NCBI GenBank assembly: GCA_021806295.1
Contig: JAJZXS010000016.1
Coordinates: 1 to 59,330 of the forward strand
Length of the DNA stretch: 59,330 bases
Reading direction: 5' to 3'
From: Thermoplasmata archaeon
Lineage (GTDB): Archaea > Thermoplasmatota > Thermoplasmata > Thermoplasmatales > Thermoplasmataceae
The translations under genes and the position numbers were made by a program. The notes below the pieces were generated by a model, which saw nothing but the letters and a program-made list of their open reading frames with translations, ran no database searches and was not told where the DNA came from. This document shows positions 35,456 to 44,212 of this stretch, piece after piece; positions within the stretch are counted from its first letter, which is position 1, and every line of letters starts with the position of its first letter.

Positions 35456-36673
35456 TTATATGCTCAGTATTGATCCGTAACCTATTAGGCGCCATCTGTT
35501 AGATATACGCCGGCCTATTGCCATACGATCATTTATATTTGCAGCCACCGGGTATTTTAATGCGACGCTGACCCTGTTGTCTTTTATGGATGTTACTGAT
35601 CCGATAGTATTGGCAGTTCCAATGGTGAGCATTATAATTTCATTTGGCTTTAGTGGCTCAACTGTCACCTCTTCATCAAAACCCACAACCCTGTTCAGTA
35701 GATGTATATCCATTTCAAGGTTGAATATGGTTTTGGGTACATGCCCCTTTAATCCAACTATCCGGCCAGTAAAGGAATCACCCTTGGTCAGGAATGGATC
35801 AAGTTCGGTACCAACCGCAGCCAGACCTCCGGGAACTATTGATTTGTATGAAGATGAACCTGCCATAAGAGAGGTTATCTTGGTTGTGACATTTTCCCAT
35901 ACAGTTTTATTGCCTTTTGTGGATTGGACACCTGGGGAAATTTCTATCTCATCGCCAACTGTTAATTTCCCACGTATAAGTGCCCCACCAAGTACACCGC
36001 CCTTTAGGTCTGCCGGTTTTGTACCCGGTTTATTTATGTCAAAAGACCGGGCGATATACATCATAGGTGTGTCATCTTCCCTGAATTCTGGTGTTTTTAT
36101 GATTTTCTCTATGGCCTCCAGAACTATATCGATATTTGTATTATGATATGCACTTACGGGTATTACAGGTGCATTCTCGGCTATGCTGCCCTTTAAAAAA
36201 GTCTTGATTTCATTATAACTTTCCAGTGCCCTTTCACGGGTAACGAGGTCTATCTTATTCTGCACGACTATTATTTCCTTTATACCCATTATTTCCAGGG
36301 CTGTTAAATGCTCCCGCGTTTGTGGTTGCGGGCATGCTTCATTGGCTGCTATCACAAGAATTGCCCCATTCATAATGGCAGATCCTGCAAGCATTGTGGC
36401 CATAAGAGTTTCATGGCCTGGTGCATCAACAATTGAAATTACCCGGGAAAGTTTGCAATTTTCAGATGATTTTTTATTCGAGTAAAATTCCTTTCCAGTA
36501 TCATCTGTGCAACGATATATAGGCGTATCTGCATACCCCAGCTTGATAGAAATACCACGCTTGACTTCCTCTGAATGAACATCCGTTTTTTTTCCGGTAA
36601 GGGCAAAAGTTAGGGTGCTCTTCCCGTGGTCAACGTGACCAACCATACCTATGTTGACAGAAGGCTGTTCCAT
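35456..36673 (-). CDS. Translation initiation factor aIF2 subunit gamma
   Basis: GTPase that delivers initiator Met-tRNA. The G motifs are GMVGHVDHGKSTLTFALTG (P-loop, residues 9-27), VDAPGHETLMATMLAG and VVQNKIDLV. Domains II and III follow, with GDEIEISPG and the C-terminal RIGNRWRLIGYG-like end. The zinc-knuckle loop between switch I and G3 has only two cysteines (YRCTDD and ENCKLS). Many homologues have four there. The ATG shares a base with the rps6e stop, a common archaeal pairing. Length is 405 residues. Confidence 0.96.
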   Translation of the reverse strand: MEQPSVNIGMVGHVDHGKSTLTFALTGKKTDVHSEEVKRGISIKLGYADTPIYRCTDDTGKEFYSNKKSSENCKLSRVISIVDAPGHETLMATMLAGSAIMNGAILVIAANEACPQPQTREHLTALEIMGIKEIIVVQNKIDLVTRERALESYNEIKTFLKGSIAENAPVIPVSAYHNTNIDIVLEAIEKIIKTPEFREDDTPMMYIARSFDINKPGTKPADLKGGVLGGALIRGKLTVGDEIEISPGVQSTKGNKTVWENVTTKITSLMAGSSSYKSIVPGGLAAVGTELDPFLTKGDSFTGRIVGLKGHVPKTIFNLEMDIHLLNRVVGFDEEVTVEPLKPNEIIMLTIGTANTIGSVTSIKDNRVSVALKYPVAANINDRMAIGRRISNRWRLIGYGSILSI

Positions 36674-37062
36674 TACTGTTCTCCTTTCTGTTCCTCTTCT
36701 TCGCCGGCATCAAGAGGCTTTGTTCCATACTGTGTAACAACCAGATTCAGCTGCGATATATCTGAACCTATAATGTTCCCCCTGAACGTTACCCTTTTTC
36801 TAATGCCATTTTTCCCTTTTCTGCCTGAATTGTAGGATACCAGTATTCTTTTCTTTCCGGCTATAGACAGATCTTTTTTCATGGGAAATCCATCATTCGC
36901 ACTTCCGCCTGTAACCTTCAATTTATATCCGGGCATTTCGAAGAATATGCCATCTATTTCTTCACCGATTTTTCTGCCGGCCAGGGAACCCAGAACATCC
37001 TCTGAAATTTCCTTTTTGTATGTTTTGCCGGTTTTCCTGTCTGCAATTACTGCTACAACCAT
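36673..37062 (-). CDS. rps6e: Ribosomal protein S6e (eS6)
   Basis: Archaeal/eukaryotic small-subunit protein, 129 residues. VVAVIADRKTGKTYKKEISE, then GRKIGEEIDGIFFEMPGYKL and KVTGGSANDGFPMKKDLSIA, give the conserved core, including the Gly-rich TGGSxxxGFPM motif. A KGKNGIRKRVTFRGNIIGSD segment and an acidic tail follow. It is cotranscribed with aIF2-gamma. Confidence 0.95.
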   Translation of the reverse strand: MVVAVIADRKTGKTYKKEISEDVLGSLAGRKIGEEIDGIFFEMPGYKLKVTGGSANDGFPMKKDLSIAGKKRILVSYNSGRKGKNGIRKRVTFRGNIIGSDISQLNLVVTQYGTKPLDAGEEEEQKGEQ

Positions 37063-37217
37063 AATCTACACCTTAAGTTTTATTTATTCCTCTTTTTGAA
37101 GTTTTTGCTGAAACTTGTTATTCCCCAACTTATAACTGTTTGCTCTTACATAGAGTGCCTTACCATTTCAGGTGTGGGCGATACTGGATTATATATTGAT
37201 ATATAAGTTTATTTTTA

Positions 37218-37301
37218 TTAATAAATGTTGCAGCCCATGTTTTTGCCACAGGAAGATGACCTTATTGCATCATTTGCTGGCCTACAGTTCCAGTTACGCA
37301 T
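37218..37301 (-). CDS. Possible 27-residue cysteine-containing peptide
   Basis: An ATG at 37301 on the minus strand opens 27 codons (MRNWNCRPANDAIRSSSCGK, then NMGCNIY) with three cysteines. It lies 13 nt downstream of the XTP pyrophosphatase stop codon, so it could share that transcript. No ribosome-binding site or homologue was recognised, and chance is a fair explanation. The rest of the 252-nt gap (37063-37314) contains the AT-rich region upstream of rps6e and no other gene-like signal. Confidence 0.18.
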   Translation of the reverse strand: MRNWNCRPANDAIRSSSCGKNMGCNIY

Positions 37302-37314
37302 CCTAAGTTGAGGT

Positions 37315-37866
37315 TTACTTTATATGGTTAGATATAAGGAAACCCATTAAATTGTCCAGTGCCTTTCCCCTATGCGATATCACATTTTTTTCATAAGGGG
37401 AGAGCTCCGCAAGGGATATGCTGTACCCATCAGGAATAAATATGGGGTCGTAACCAAATTTGTTTCCCAGACTTTCCTCATCTGATATTTTTCCTTTTAG
37501 TATTCCAGTAAACTGGTGTACCTTATTTTCTATCATCAAGGAAATTACCGTTTTAAAATATGCATTAGATCCGGAAGCCAGTTTGATTATGCCAGAATTG
37601 CCAATTGTATCCTGTACATACGAGGCATATGGCCCAGGGAATCCGTTCAGCCTTTCTATATATAGTCCAGTATCATCAATGAAGAAGGGCTGTTCTATAT
37701 GTTCTGCAAGTTTCATACAGCTATCCCTGCTAATAGTCTCATTATCTGCAGCCTGTATTTCTTCATATTTTTTCATTTGCCATGATAGGTAAAGCCCGTT
37801 TTTCTGGAAGGCTGCAGAAACTTCCCTGTATTTATGTTCATTACTTGTTATAAATTTTAACACCAT
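37315..37866 (-). CDS. rdgB: XTP/dITP pyrophosphatase (RdgB/HAM1 family)
   Basis: Removes non-canonical purine nucleotides (ITP, dITP, XTP). [20 protein letters not shown] has the conserved TxNxxK substrate motif. [20 protein letters not shown] provides the DDxGL and FPGPY elements. [20 protein letters not shown] and [11 protein letters not shown] complete the family pattern. At 183 residues it has the usual length. It lies 37 nt downstream of the Kae1-Bud32 gene on the same strand, so cotranscription is likely. Confidence 0.94.
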   Translation of the reverse strand: MVLKFITSNEHKYREVSAAFQKNGLYLSWQMKKYEEIQAADNETISRDSCMKLAEHIEQPFFIDDTGLYIERLNGFPGPYASYVQDTIGNSGIIKLASGSNAYFKTVISLMIENKVHQFTGILKGKISDEESLGNKFGYDPIFIPDGYSISLAELSPYEKNVISHRGKALDNLMGFLISNHIK

Positions 37867-37903
37867 TCTATATCACACCCATATTAGAATTAATTTATGT
37901 TAT

Positions 37904-39502
37904 CTATACGTATCTCCTTCTCTGCCTTATTTCATCCAAGACACTGGCTATTTCTATGTAATTATTTGATACTTCACTGTATGATTCAATGAGTGTTTTT
38001 TCCAGTGGTTGGCTGAATTGAGAAAACAGACTTTTAAAAGATTCTGTTAAAAGAAAGATATCATCAGCCATTTCCTCTATACTGCAGCTGACCGACCCCA
38101 TACTTGGATCAATGAGATATATCTGGTTTTCCCGCACCATAATATTATTTGGATTTAGGTCTCCGTGTGAAAGCAATTTGTTGTGCATATGTGCCAGCAG
38201 AATGCCGAGGCTCCTTATTTTATCCAGCGGCAAATTATTCTCATTTATTAATTTATTAAGTGTTATCCCCTCAATTTTTTCCATTGTTAGTGAATAGTCA
38301 TATTTATCAAAATCATAGATTACAGGTACATTTATTCCGTTCTCCTTCAATTTGAATAGGAGATTGAATTCGTTCCTGATTCTTTCATTTCTTATTCTTC
38401 TACCCAGTTCTGCATTCCTGTAATTTTTTTCCATGCGTGTTTTTTTGATTGCTTTTCTGCCATAAAATTCCGTATCAATTATGGAAGCTTCGGCCCCCCT
38501 GCGATCATTTATCCGTGTTTCCTCTGATTTAATCCAGGGAACTGAAACCTCATCTATCCGGAATTTCTGATTAACCCTGGTATCCATTATATCCTGCCTC
38601 TGGCCGGATAGATACATAAGCATGCCGGCCTGGGCAATCATGGCACCGTTATCCATGCAGTATTTTTTATCGGTTAAATACGCCCTGTAACCTGAAGATG
38701 CCGACATTTGATGTACCATATCCCTTAATCTGTCATTTCTGGCAACGCCGCCGGCCAGGAGTATTTCTTCTTTATTCGTATAGTAGAGTGCCCTTTCCAG
38801 CACCTCTACCAGCATAGCAAATGTGGTTTCCTGGACACTATAGCATATATTTTCAGATGATTCCTTTCCAATGAGATTCCGTGCAGCCGTATATATTCCT
38901 GAAAATGATGTATCCATCCCCTTTACTGAATAGGGAAGTTCAAGAAGTTTGTCTCCCCTGGATGCAAGTTTTTCTATAACAGGTCCCCCGGGAAACGGTA
39001 TTCCCAGATCCCTGGCAAACTTATCAAGCATGTTGCCTAAACCTATATCCATGGTTTCTCCCAGTACCCTGTACGAACCGTTTTCATGTGCTATAACCTG
39101 AGTGTTTCCTCCGGAGATATACAGCATAACCGGGTCTTTCGCACCGGAAAGTTTTCTTCCTATCTCAACATGCCCAAGTGGATGGTTTACACCTATTACC
39201 GGAATATTGTATTTTATTGAAAAAGCCCGTGCTGCGGTAGCAACCACACGTAGGCAGGGGCCCAGGCCGGGACCCATAGAAAAGGCTACCAGGCTGATCT
39301 CATCAGGTGTTGCATTGCACTGTTCAAATGCCTCCTTGATAACCGGAACAATTTTATCGGCATGATGGATGGCCGCTTCTCTAGGATGTATTCCCCCTGA
39401 GGCTGGTATGTATGTTGAAGAAACATTGGAAAGTATAGATTTTTCATCTACAATGCCTGCGCTCACAGTATGGGCAGTGCCTTCCAGTCCCAGAACTTTC
39501 AT
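37904..39502 (-). CDS. Kae1-Bud32 fusion (tRNA t6A synthesis, KEOPS core)
   Basis: Makes N6-threonylcarbamoyladenosine in tRNA. Residues 1-325 are Kae1/Tsa[11 protein letters not shown] with the metal histidines, [11 protein letters not shown], and a conserved [15 protein letters not shown]. Residues 335-532 are the Bud32 kinase: [12 protein letters not shown], then catalytic [10 protein letters not shown] and [10 protein letters not shown], where many relatives have DFG. The fusion is known from several archaea, including Thermoplasma relatives. TATAAAAT lies 27 nt before the ATG, and a GGAG is also present. Length is 532 residues. Confidence 0.95.
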   Translation of the reverse strand: MKVLGLEGTAHTVSAGIVDEKSILSNVSSTYIPASGGIHPREAAIHHADKIVPVIKEAFEQCNATPDEISLVAFSMGPGLGPCLRVVATAARAFSIKYNIPVIGVNHPLGHVEIGRKLSGAKDPVMLYISGGNTQVIAHENGSYRVLGETMDIGLGNMLDKFARDLGIPFPGGPVIEKLASRGDKLLELPYSVKGMDTSFSGIYTAARNLIGKESSENICYSVQETTFAMLVEVLERALYYTNKEEILLAGGVARNDRLRDMVHQMSASSGYRAYLTDKKYCMDNGAMIAQAGMLMYLSGQRQDIMDTRVNQKFRIDEVSVPWIKSEETRINDRRGAEASIIDTEFYGRKAIKKTRMEKNYRNAELGRRIRNERIRNEFNLLFKLKENGINVPVIYDFDKYDYSLTMEKIEGITLNKLINENNLPLDKIRSLGILLAHMHNKLLSHGDLNPNNIMVRENQIYLIDPSMGSVSCSIEEMADDIFLLTESFKSLFSQFSQPLEKTLIESYSEVSNNYIEIASVLDEIRQRRRYV

Positions 39503-39608
39503 AAAACTCCATTGCAGTATATTATTTTATAGTTGAGTTCTCCAAAAATTGTAAGTTATATCGGTAATTTAAAATTGCCAATATAGATTTAAAAATAATA
39601 TTTGTATT

Positions 39609-39881
39609 TTAATCCTTGTATTTGATTGCAGATGATGCTCTGAACACAAATTTGTCCTTGGCAGGAACCTTTATTTCTTCCCTGGTCTTTGGGTTTCTTG
39701 CAACTCTTTCTTTCTGTTCTTTTCTCTCGAAAATGCCGAAATCAGCAAGGTTTACCTTCTTTCCTTCATTTACTGAGTCAACAGTCTCCTTCAGAAATGC
39801 TGTTATTATTTCAGCTGTCTTCTTCTGGGTTGTGTTGGTCGTGCTGGCAACTTTCTTTGATAATTCACTTATGCCTACCAT
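39609..39881 (-). CDS. HU-family DNA-binding protein (HTa-like)
   Basis: Bacterial-type nucleoid protein of 90 residues. VGISELSKKVASTTNTTQKK, then VNEGKKVNLADFGIFERKEQ and RVARNPKTREEIKVPAKDKF, hold the HU dimerisation helices and the beta-arm with the RNPxT motif. In Thermoplasmatales this protein (HTa) replaces archaeal histones and is regarded as acquired from bacteria. GGTGA precedes the ATG, and TTTTTATATAAC on the minus strand (about 39907-39918) is a strong promoter-like element, fitting an abundant protein. Confidence 0.95.
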   Translation of the reverse strand: MVGISELSKKVASTTNTTQKKTAEIITAFLKETVDSVNEGKKVNLADFGIFERKEQKERVARNPKTREEIKVPAKDKFVFRASSAIKYKD

Positions 39882-40080
39882 TATTTCACCAATAGTTAAT
39901 GTAATTCGTTATATAAAAACTTTTCTCTAAAAAATCTAGCAGAGTACTGTTTTTACAGGTTGGTGCCAATTTTTAGGAATCAGAATCGTGATTTTAATAT
40001 ATATCATAGTTTATATATCTGAATATTAGCAGAGATAATGTGAATATAATTCAAAAATGCATCACCTGTCTACCTAAAAA

Positions 40081-40088
40081 TTATATAT
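40081..40088 (+). promoter_or_regulatory. TATA box of speE
   Basis: TTATATAT starts 27 nt before the speE ATG at 40108. With no ribosome-binding site before the ATG, a leaderless transcript is predicted. Confidence 0.55.
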
Positions 40089-40107
40089 GGAATAAATATA
40101 AACTCCC

Positions 40108-40929
40108 ATGAGACTAATAGAAAACTGGTTTTCAGAGAGATATTCAGACAACCTGCAGCTTTCCTTCAGAATTAAGGATCAGCTCCTTTCAATAAAAACT
40201 GATTATCAGAGGATAGACCTTTTTGACACCTATGATTTCGGTAAATTACTATCTATAGATGGCACTGTTCAGCTAACCGAAAAGGACGAATATATTTATC
40301 ATGAAATGATAACAATGGTGCCATACTACTTTAATTCAAAACCCTCCAGGGTTCTAATTATAGGTGGAGGGGATGGCGGTGCTGCAAGGCGCCTTGTTGA
40401 CCTTGGGATTAAAAACATAATTAACGTTGAAATAGATGGAAACGTTGTTGAAGTTGCCAAAAAGTATTTCCCGGCAATATCATCTTCATTCAAGGAAAGT
40501 GCAGTGAAGTTGATTATCGGCGATGGAATAAAATACATAAAAGAAAGCAGTGATAAGTTTGACAGAATTATAATTGATTCCACAGATCCTGTAGGGCCTG
40601 CAGAGGGATTATTTTCTCAGGAGTTCTATAATGACATAAAGTCACATTTAACCACAGATGGAATAGTGGTAACACAGTCAGGGTCCCCATATTACCAGCC
40701 CACGGCTCTTGCTATGGCACATAAAGGAATGACAGAAGTTTTCAGGGATGTAAAAACATACTGTGCATTTATACCTACATACCCCAGTGGCCTCTGGTCC
40801 TTTACCATGGCATCCCCTGACCGGATAGTAGGAAGGGATGAGTCTACAGTAACGGGGAAATATTTCAACAGTGATGTTTTGACCGGGTCATTTTATCTAC
40901 CAGAATTTGTAAAAAATATCTTAAAATAA
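40108..40929 (+). CDS. speE: Polyamine aminopropyltransferase (spermidine synthase family)
   Basis: Transfers aminopropyl groups from decarboxylated S-adenosylmethionine to a polyamine. [20 protein letters not shown], then [20 protein letters not shown], form the substrate entrance. [19 protein letters not shown] is the nucleotide-binding motif. [21 protein letters not shown] holds the catalytic aspartate region, and [12 protein letters not shown] closes the fold. At 273 residues it is typical. Whether it makes spermidine or a longer polyamine cannot be told. Confidence 0.94.
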   Translation: MRLIENWFSERYSDNLQLSFRIKDQLLSIKTDYQRIDLFDTYDFGKLLSIDGTVQLTEKDEYIYHEMITMVPYYFNSKPSRVLIIGGGDGGAARRLVDLGIKNIINVEIDGNVVEVAKKYFPAISSSFKESAVKLIIGDGIKYIKESSDKFDRIIIDSTDPVGPAEGLFSQEFYNDIKSHLTTDGIVVTQSGSPYYQPTALAMAHKGMTEVFRDVKTYCAFIPTYPSGLWSFTMASPDRIVGRDESTVTGKYFNSDVLTGSFYLPEFVKNILK

Positions 40930-41295
40930 TTATTTTTTGATGCCCCACTTATGCTTGGCCTCAGTAAGCAGGTCATCGTAGTGGGAACCGAATCTTTTAG
41001 ATATTCGTTCAAGGTCGGGCATGTTTGAAATAAAGGTTTTTTTACTTGAACTTTGCAGGAGTTTTTTGAATTTTGACATATCGCTTATCAGGGAATATGA
41101 CATATATGCGAAATAAGAAAATAAAATCACAGATACAATCAAAACCCAGTACTGCCACGCACCTATAAATTTAAGGGAAAATAAATGAATCAGCGCTCCA
41201 TTGCCAAATAAAAGATCGTTTATTGATACAATAAAGAAGAATAGTGAAACAATTGTTATTACAATGCTGATTATGTAAATTTTATCTTTAAACAT
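40930..41295 (-). CDS. Two-span membrane protein (possibly DUF3198-like)
   Basis: A 121-residue protein with hydrophobic segments at about residues 5-30 and 45-70, followed by a basic helical cytoplasmic tail (MPDLERISKRFGSHYDDLLT, then EAKHKWGIKK). It resembles small membrane proteins restricted to Thermoplasmatales, perhaps DUF3198, but I am not certain of that name. It is convergent with speE and follows the DUF5611-like gene on its own strand. Confidence 0.6.
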   Translation of the reverse strand: MFKDKIYIISIVITIVSLFFFIVSINDLLFGNGALIHLFSLKFIGAWQYWVLIVSVILFSYFAYMSYSLISDMSKFKKLLQSSSKKTFISNMPDLERISKRFGSHYDDLLTEAKHKWGIKK

Positions 41296-41317
41296 TTATA
41301 TCTTATAATAAAATAAA

Positions 41318-41605
41318 CTATTTAGATATTAGCTTCTTTCTTTCCTTTGATGTATAACCGGTCAATTTTTCCAGTAAATTATTGAAGAATTTAATAGTTT
41401 CACCAGGATTCTTATACTCCATATCTGTTTCAGTTTCTGCATACAACTTTTTGCCATCGGTCCATAGTTCTATTTTTTTTAGACCTGGATAGGATGACAG
41501 AATGTGACCATCCTTCTCTTCAAAATCCATATTGTAGGATTTAAGAATTTCAGATATGGTTGAAATGCTAATCTTTACGGTTTTCTTAACAGGATACTCT
41601 CTCAT
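41318..41605 (-). CDS. Small archaeal protein, COG4004/DUF5611-like
   Basis: A soluble 95-residue protein. EYPVKKTVKISISTISEILKS, then LKKIELWTDGKKLYAETETD and KNPGETIKFFNNLLEKLTGYT, suggest an alpha/beta fold like that of the small archaeal COG4004 proteins. The function is not known. It lies 8 nt after the endonuclease IV-like gene with a GGTGA before its ATG, so the two are cotranscribed. Confidence 0.6.
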   Translation of the reverse strand: MREYPVKKTVKISISTISEILKSYNMDFEEKDGHILSSYPGLKKIELWTDGKKLYAETETDMEYKNPGETIKFFNNLLEKLTGYTSKERKKLISK

Positions 41606-41613
41606 TTTTTCAC

Positions 41614-42627
41614 CTATATTTTCTTTGCAAGTTTTTTCTGGTATTTTTTTGATAGTGCCCTCCAGTACATAAGCTCCATGTACTGTGCATCATGTTCCAG
41701 AAGAGGAGACATGGATATTATATCCATATCCCTATCTGTGGACGAGATAACATCAGCAAGGGTTTCAAATTTTAGATCCCCGTGCTTTATCGCAGTTATT
41801 TTTAATTCATTCCCGTTGTCATATTCGACCCCGCCGAATTCTGTATAGAGATCGTATTTAGAATATTTTGCAAATGAATTTATTACATCCTCAAAGTTCT
41901 TTGCATCTATCAGTGAACCGTTGTTTATGGAATGTATATGTGGAAAATTCAGTATAGGTTCAATATCAGGAATTCTGTCAGCCAGGTAGAATAGTTCTTT
42001 CTGTGTGCCGAATAGATCCTTTTTGCCAGCAGCCTCTATGCCTATGTATGGGTATCCCTTTTCATGTGAAAACTCCTTTGCTATATCTGAATATATATCA
42101 AGCGCCCTTTTCAGGCTCTCGGATTTTTTCTTTGTATAAAATCCTGTATGTGTGATTATTCTCTTTGCACCCATGGCCCTACCAATTAGGAGTGACCACC
42201 TCAAATGGTTGATAGATTTTTCAGCCATTTCTCCCCCGTTAAGCATATCCATATAATACGGGGCATGCATGGAGATGTCCACGTCTAATTCCCTGGCTAT
42301 TTCACTACCGTTCCTCAGATCTTCATAGTTACGGGCCATATTCCAGAAAATTTCCTGTATAATATCGTCTTCCTCTATTTCATTCTCAGTTCCTATACTT
42401 TTATAATTCCCGTTTTCATCTGGCCTTAAAACATCAACTATAATAGAATCCTCTACATCTTTTGGATACATACCAACATATTCAATCGCAGGGTCTTCAC
42501 TTACATTGACCCTCAACAGCTGGACTTCCAGAGAATTCAATCCGAGGTTCCCGATATCTTCGATAGAATCTATATAGGTTCTCCCCTTGCTGGTAAGTGG
42601 TATTCCTGCAACACCAAACTTAATCAT
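41614..42627 (-). CDS. Endonuclease IV / AP endonuclease 2-like TIM-barrel protein
   Basis: A 337-residue protein of the xylose-isomerase-like TIM-barrel superfamily. FGVAGIPLTSKGRTYIDSIE, then LGLNSLEVQLLRVNV, begin the barrel. LDVDISMHAPYYMDMLNG and AKRIITHTGFYTKKKSESLK match the endonuclease IV metal-site strands. IGIEAAGKKDLFGTQKELFY and PILNFPHIHSINNG supply further acidic and histidine ligands. It probably acts on abasic DNA. The insertion at about residues 60-85 (acidic, EIEEDDIIQE) is not typical of bacterial Nfo. Confidence 0.82.
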   Translation of the reverse strand: MIKFGVAGIPLTSKGRTYIDSIEDIGNLGLNSLEVQLLRVNVSEDPAIEYVGMYPKDVEDSIIVDVLRPDENGNYKSIGTENEIEEDDIIQEIFWNMARNYEDLRNGSEIARELDVDISMHAPYYMDMLNGGEMAEKSINHLRWSLLIGRAMGAKRIITHTGFYTKKKSESLKRALDIYSDIAKEFSHEKGYPYIGIEAAGKKDLFGTQKELFYLADRIPDIEPILNFPHIHSINNGSLIDAKNFEDVINSFAKYSKYDLYTEFGGVEYDNGNELKITAIKHGDLKFETLADVISSTDRDMDIISMSPLLEHDAQYMELMYWRALSKKYQKKLAKKI

Positions 42628-42916
42628 TCTTTAAATGATATATCTGCCTTATTTTAACCTTTTGCAAGTTACTCCATCTTTCTTCACATATTTACTATGC
42701 ATTTTACCTGGAATACATGAAAAAAATTTGAACCAAAATATAAAGTACACAGTCGACCAGATCTTCTATTATGTATAGATGTTATTTTTTATGCTAAAAT
42801 TATATTACCATATCATATTGGGCAACGAATAGATTATATACATTTTAAACATAACAATTTAATGGTAACTAAAAATTATCATAATGACTTAATTAACGCA
42901 TATAACGGTGGTAATA

Positions 42917-44212
42917 ATGAATGTCGATCCAAACATAACAAAATATGTTATCAAAGCAAAGATAGTAACTGATGGTGTTGTTGAAAAGCCCGATGTTGTT
43001 GGTGCAATATTCGGGCAGACTGAAGGATTATTAGGTGAGGAATTAGACTTAAGGGATTTACAGAAAAGTGGCAAGATAGGCAGGATAGAGGTTGAAATAG
43101 ATACCAAGAAAGGTAGAACAGAAGGGTTCGTATTAATTCCTTCCGGGCTTGATCAGGTAGAAAGTTCAATTCTAGCAGCAGCTCTTGAAACCATTGACAG
43201 GATAGGCCCATGCAAGGCAAAGGTAGACATAGAGGACGTTGAAGATGTACGTATAAACAAGAGGGACAAAGTTATTCAGAGGGCAGAAGAACTGTATAAA
43301 AAAATGGGCACAAACGGAAAGAGCCTCAGTGAAAGCATAATCCAGTCTGTCAGGGAGGAAGTAGAGAAGAAAGAAATTTTATCATACGGAGAGGAACACC
43401 TTCCAGCAGGTCCTGCAGTAGGTACGTCCGATTCAATTATAGTTGTTGAGGGCAGGAATGATGTGCTCAATCTTCTAAGGTACGGCATTAAAAATACCAT
43501 AGCCGTTCAGGGCACCAGCGTTCCTAAAACTGTAAAGGAGCTCTCAAAGGCGAGAACTGTAACCTTATTTGTTGACGGTGACCATGGAGGCGAACTTATT
43601 ATAAAGGAAATGCTACAGGTTGCTGATGTGGATTTCATAGCAAGGGCCCCACCTGGAACAGAAGTTGAGGAGCTTACATACAAGCAAATTGTTAAAGCTT
43701 TAAAATACAAGGCTCCTGTAAATCAGTATCTTGAATCGCATGGGATGATAGAGGAGCTCAAAGAATTTACCGAGAAGAACAACAAGGCTGTTGCAGACAT
43801 GAATGTAAATATTGAAAAAAAGCCTGAAACAAAGGAAGAACCTCATAAACCAGAAAAGGAAGAAAAGCATGTAGAACAGAGTGAGCCTGCTGCAACAACT
43901 GTAGAAGAAGAGATCAGGGATGTTGAAGACCCACGCTTTGTAAGGAATAAATTAAATGAACTGTATGAAAGCAAGGCAGTTGAAATATATGACAGTACAT
44001 CAAATCCGGTTGCAAGGTATCCAATTTCAGATGCTGTTGATCTCATGCAGGGGGTTAAAAATGCAAGTGTAATAATAAGTGGCGGTGTTATATCCCAGAG
44101 ATTTGTTGATATAGCTTTCAACATGGGTATTAAATCCATTTACGGCATGAAAATGGGACATGTAACAAAGAAGCCGGACGGAATCAGGGTGGTTACATGG
44201 GATCATATGTGA
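42917..44212 (+). CDS. dnaG: Archaeal DnaG-like primase / exosome-associated protein
   Basis: TOPRIM-domain protein. In archaea it associates with the RNA exosome and has also been given primase activity. The N-terminal part (YVIKAKIVTDGVVEKPDVVG, AIFGQTEGLLGEELDLRDLQ) is typical. The TOPRIM motifs are IVVEGRNDVLNLLRYGIKN and TVTLFVDGDHGGELIIKEM. A charged linker (about residues 295-340) leads to a C-terminal domain with GVKNASVIISGGVISQRFVD. I use the ATG at 42917, since GGTGG precedes it; a GTG three codons upstream is the alternative. It overlaps the following ATPase gene by 16 nt. Confidence 0.94.
   Translation: MNVDPNITKYVIKAKIVTDGVVEKPDVVGAIFGQTEGLLGEELDLRDLQKSGKIGRIEVEIDTKKGRTEGFVLIPSGLDQVESSILAAALETIDRIGPCKAKVDIEDVEDVRINKRDKVIQRAEELYKKMGTNGKSLSESIIQSVREEVEKKEILSYGEEHLPAGPAVGTSDSIIVVEGRNDVLNLLRYGIKNTIAVQGTSVPKTVKELSKARTVTLFVDGDHGGELIIKEMLQVADVDFIARAPPGTEVEELTYKQIVKALKYKAPVNQYLESHGMIEELKEFTEKNNKAVADMNVNIEKKPETKEEPHKPEKEEKHVEQSEPAATTVEEEIRDVEDPRFVRNKLNELYESKAVEIYDSTSNPVARYPISDAVDLMQGVKNASVIISGGVISQRFVDIAFNMGIKSIYGMKMGHVTKKPDGIRVVTWDHM

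Noticed and set aside
36673-37062. Idea that the acidic end of S6e is a frameshift product
   Set aside because: The tail is short, in frame with the intact core, and ends exactly where aIF2-gamma begins; a normal archaeal S6e is the simpler reading.
37063-37314. Possible small RNA (C/D-box type) between rps6e and rdgB
   Set aside because: A C-box-like ATGATG occurs on the minus strand, but it is imperfect and the nearest CTGA is about 95 nt away, too far for a compact C/D RNA.
42951-43710. Minus-strand frames opposite dnaG
   Set aside because: dnaG has complete TOPRIM motifs on the plus strand; the opposite frames are Ser/Leu-rich shadows.
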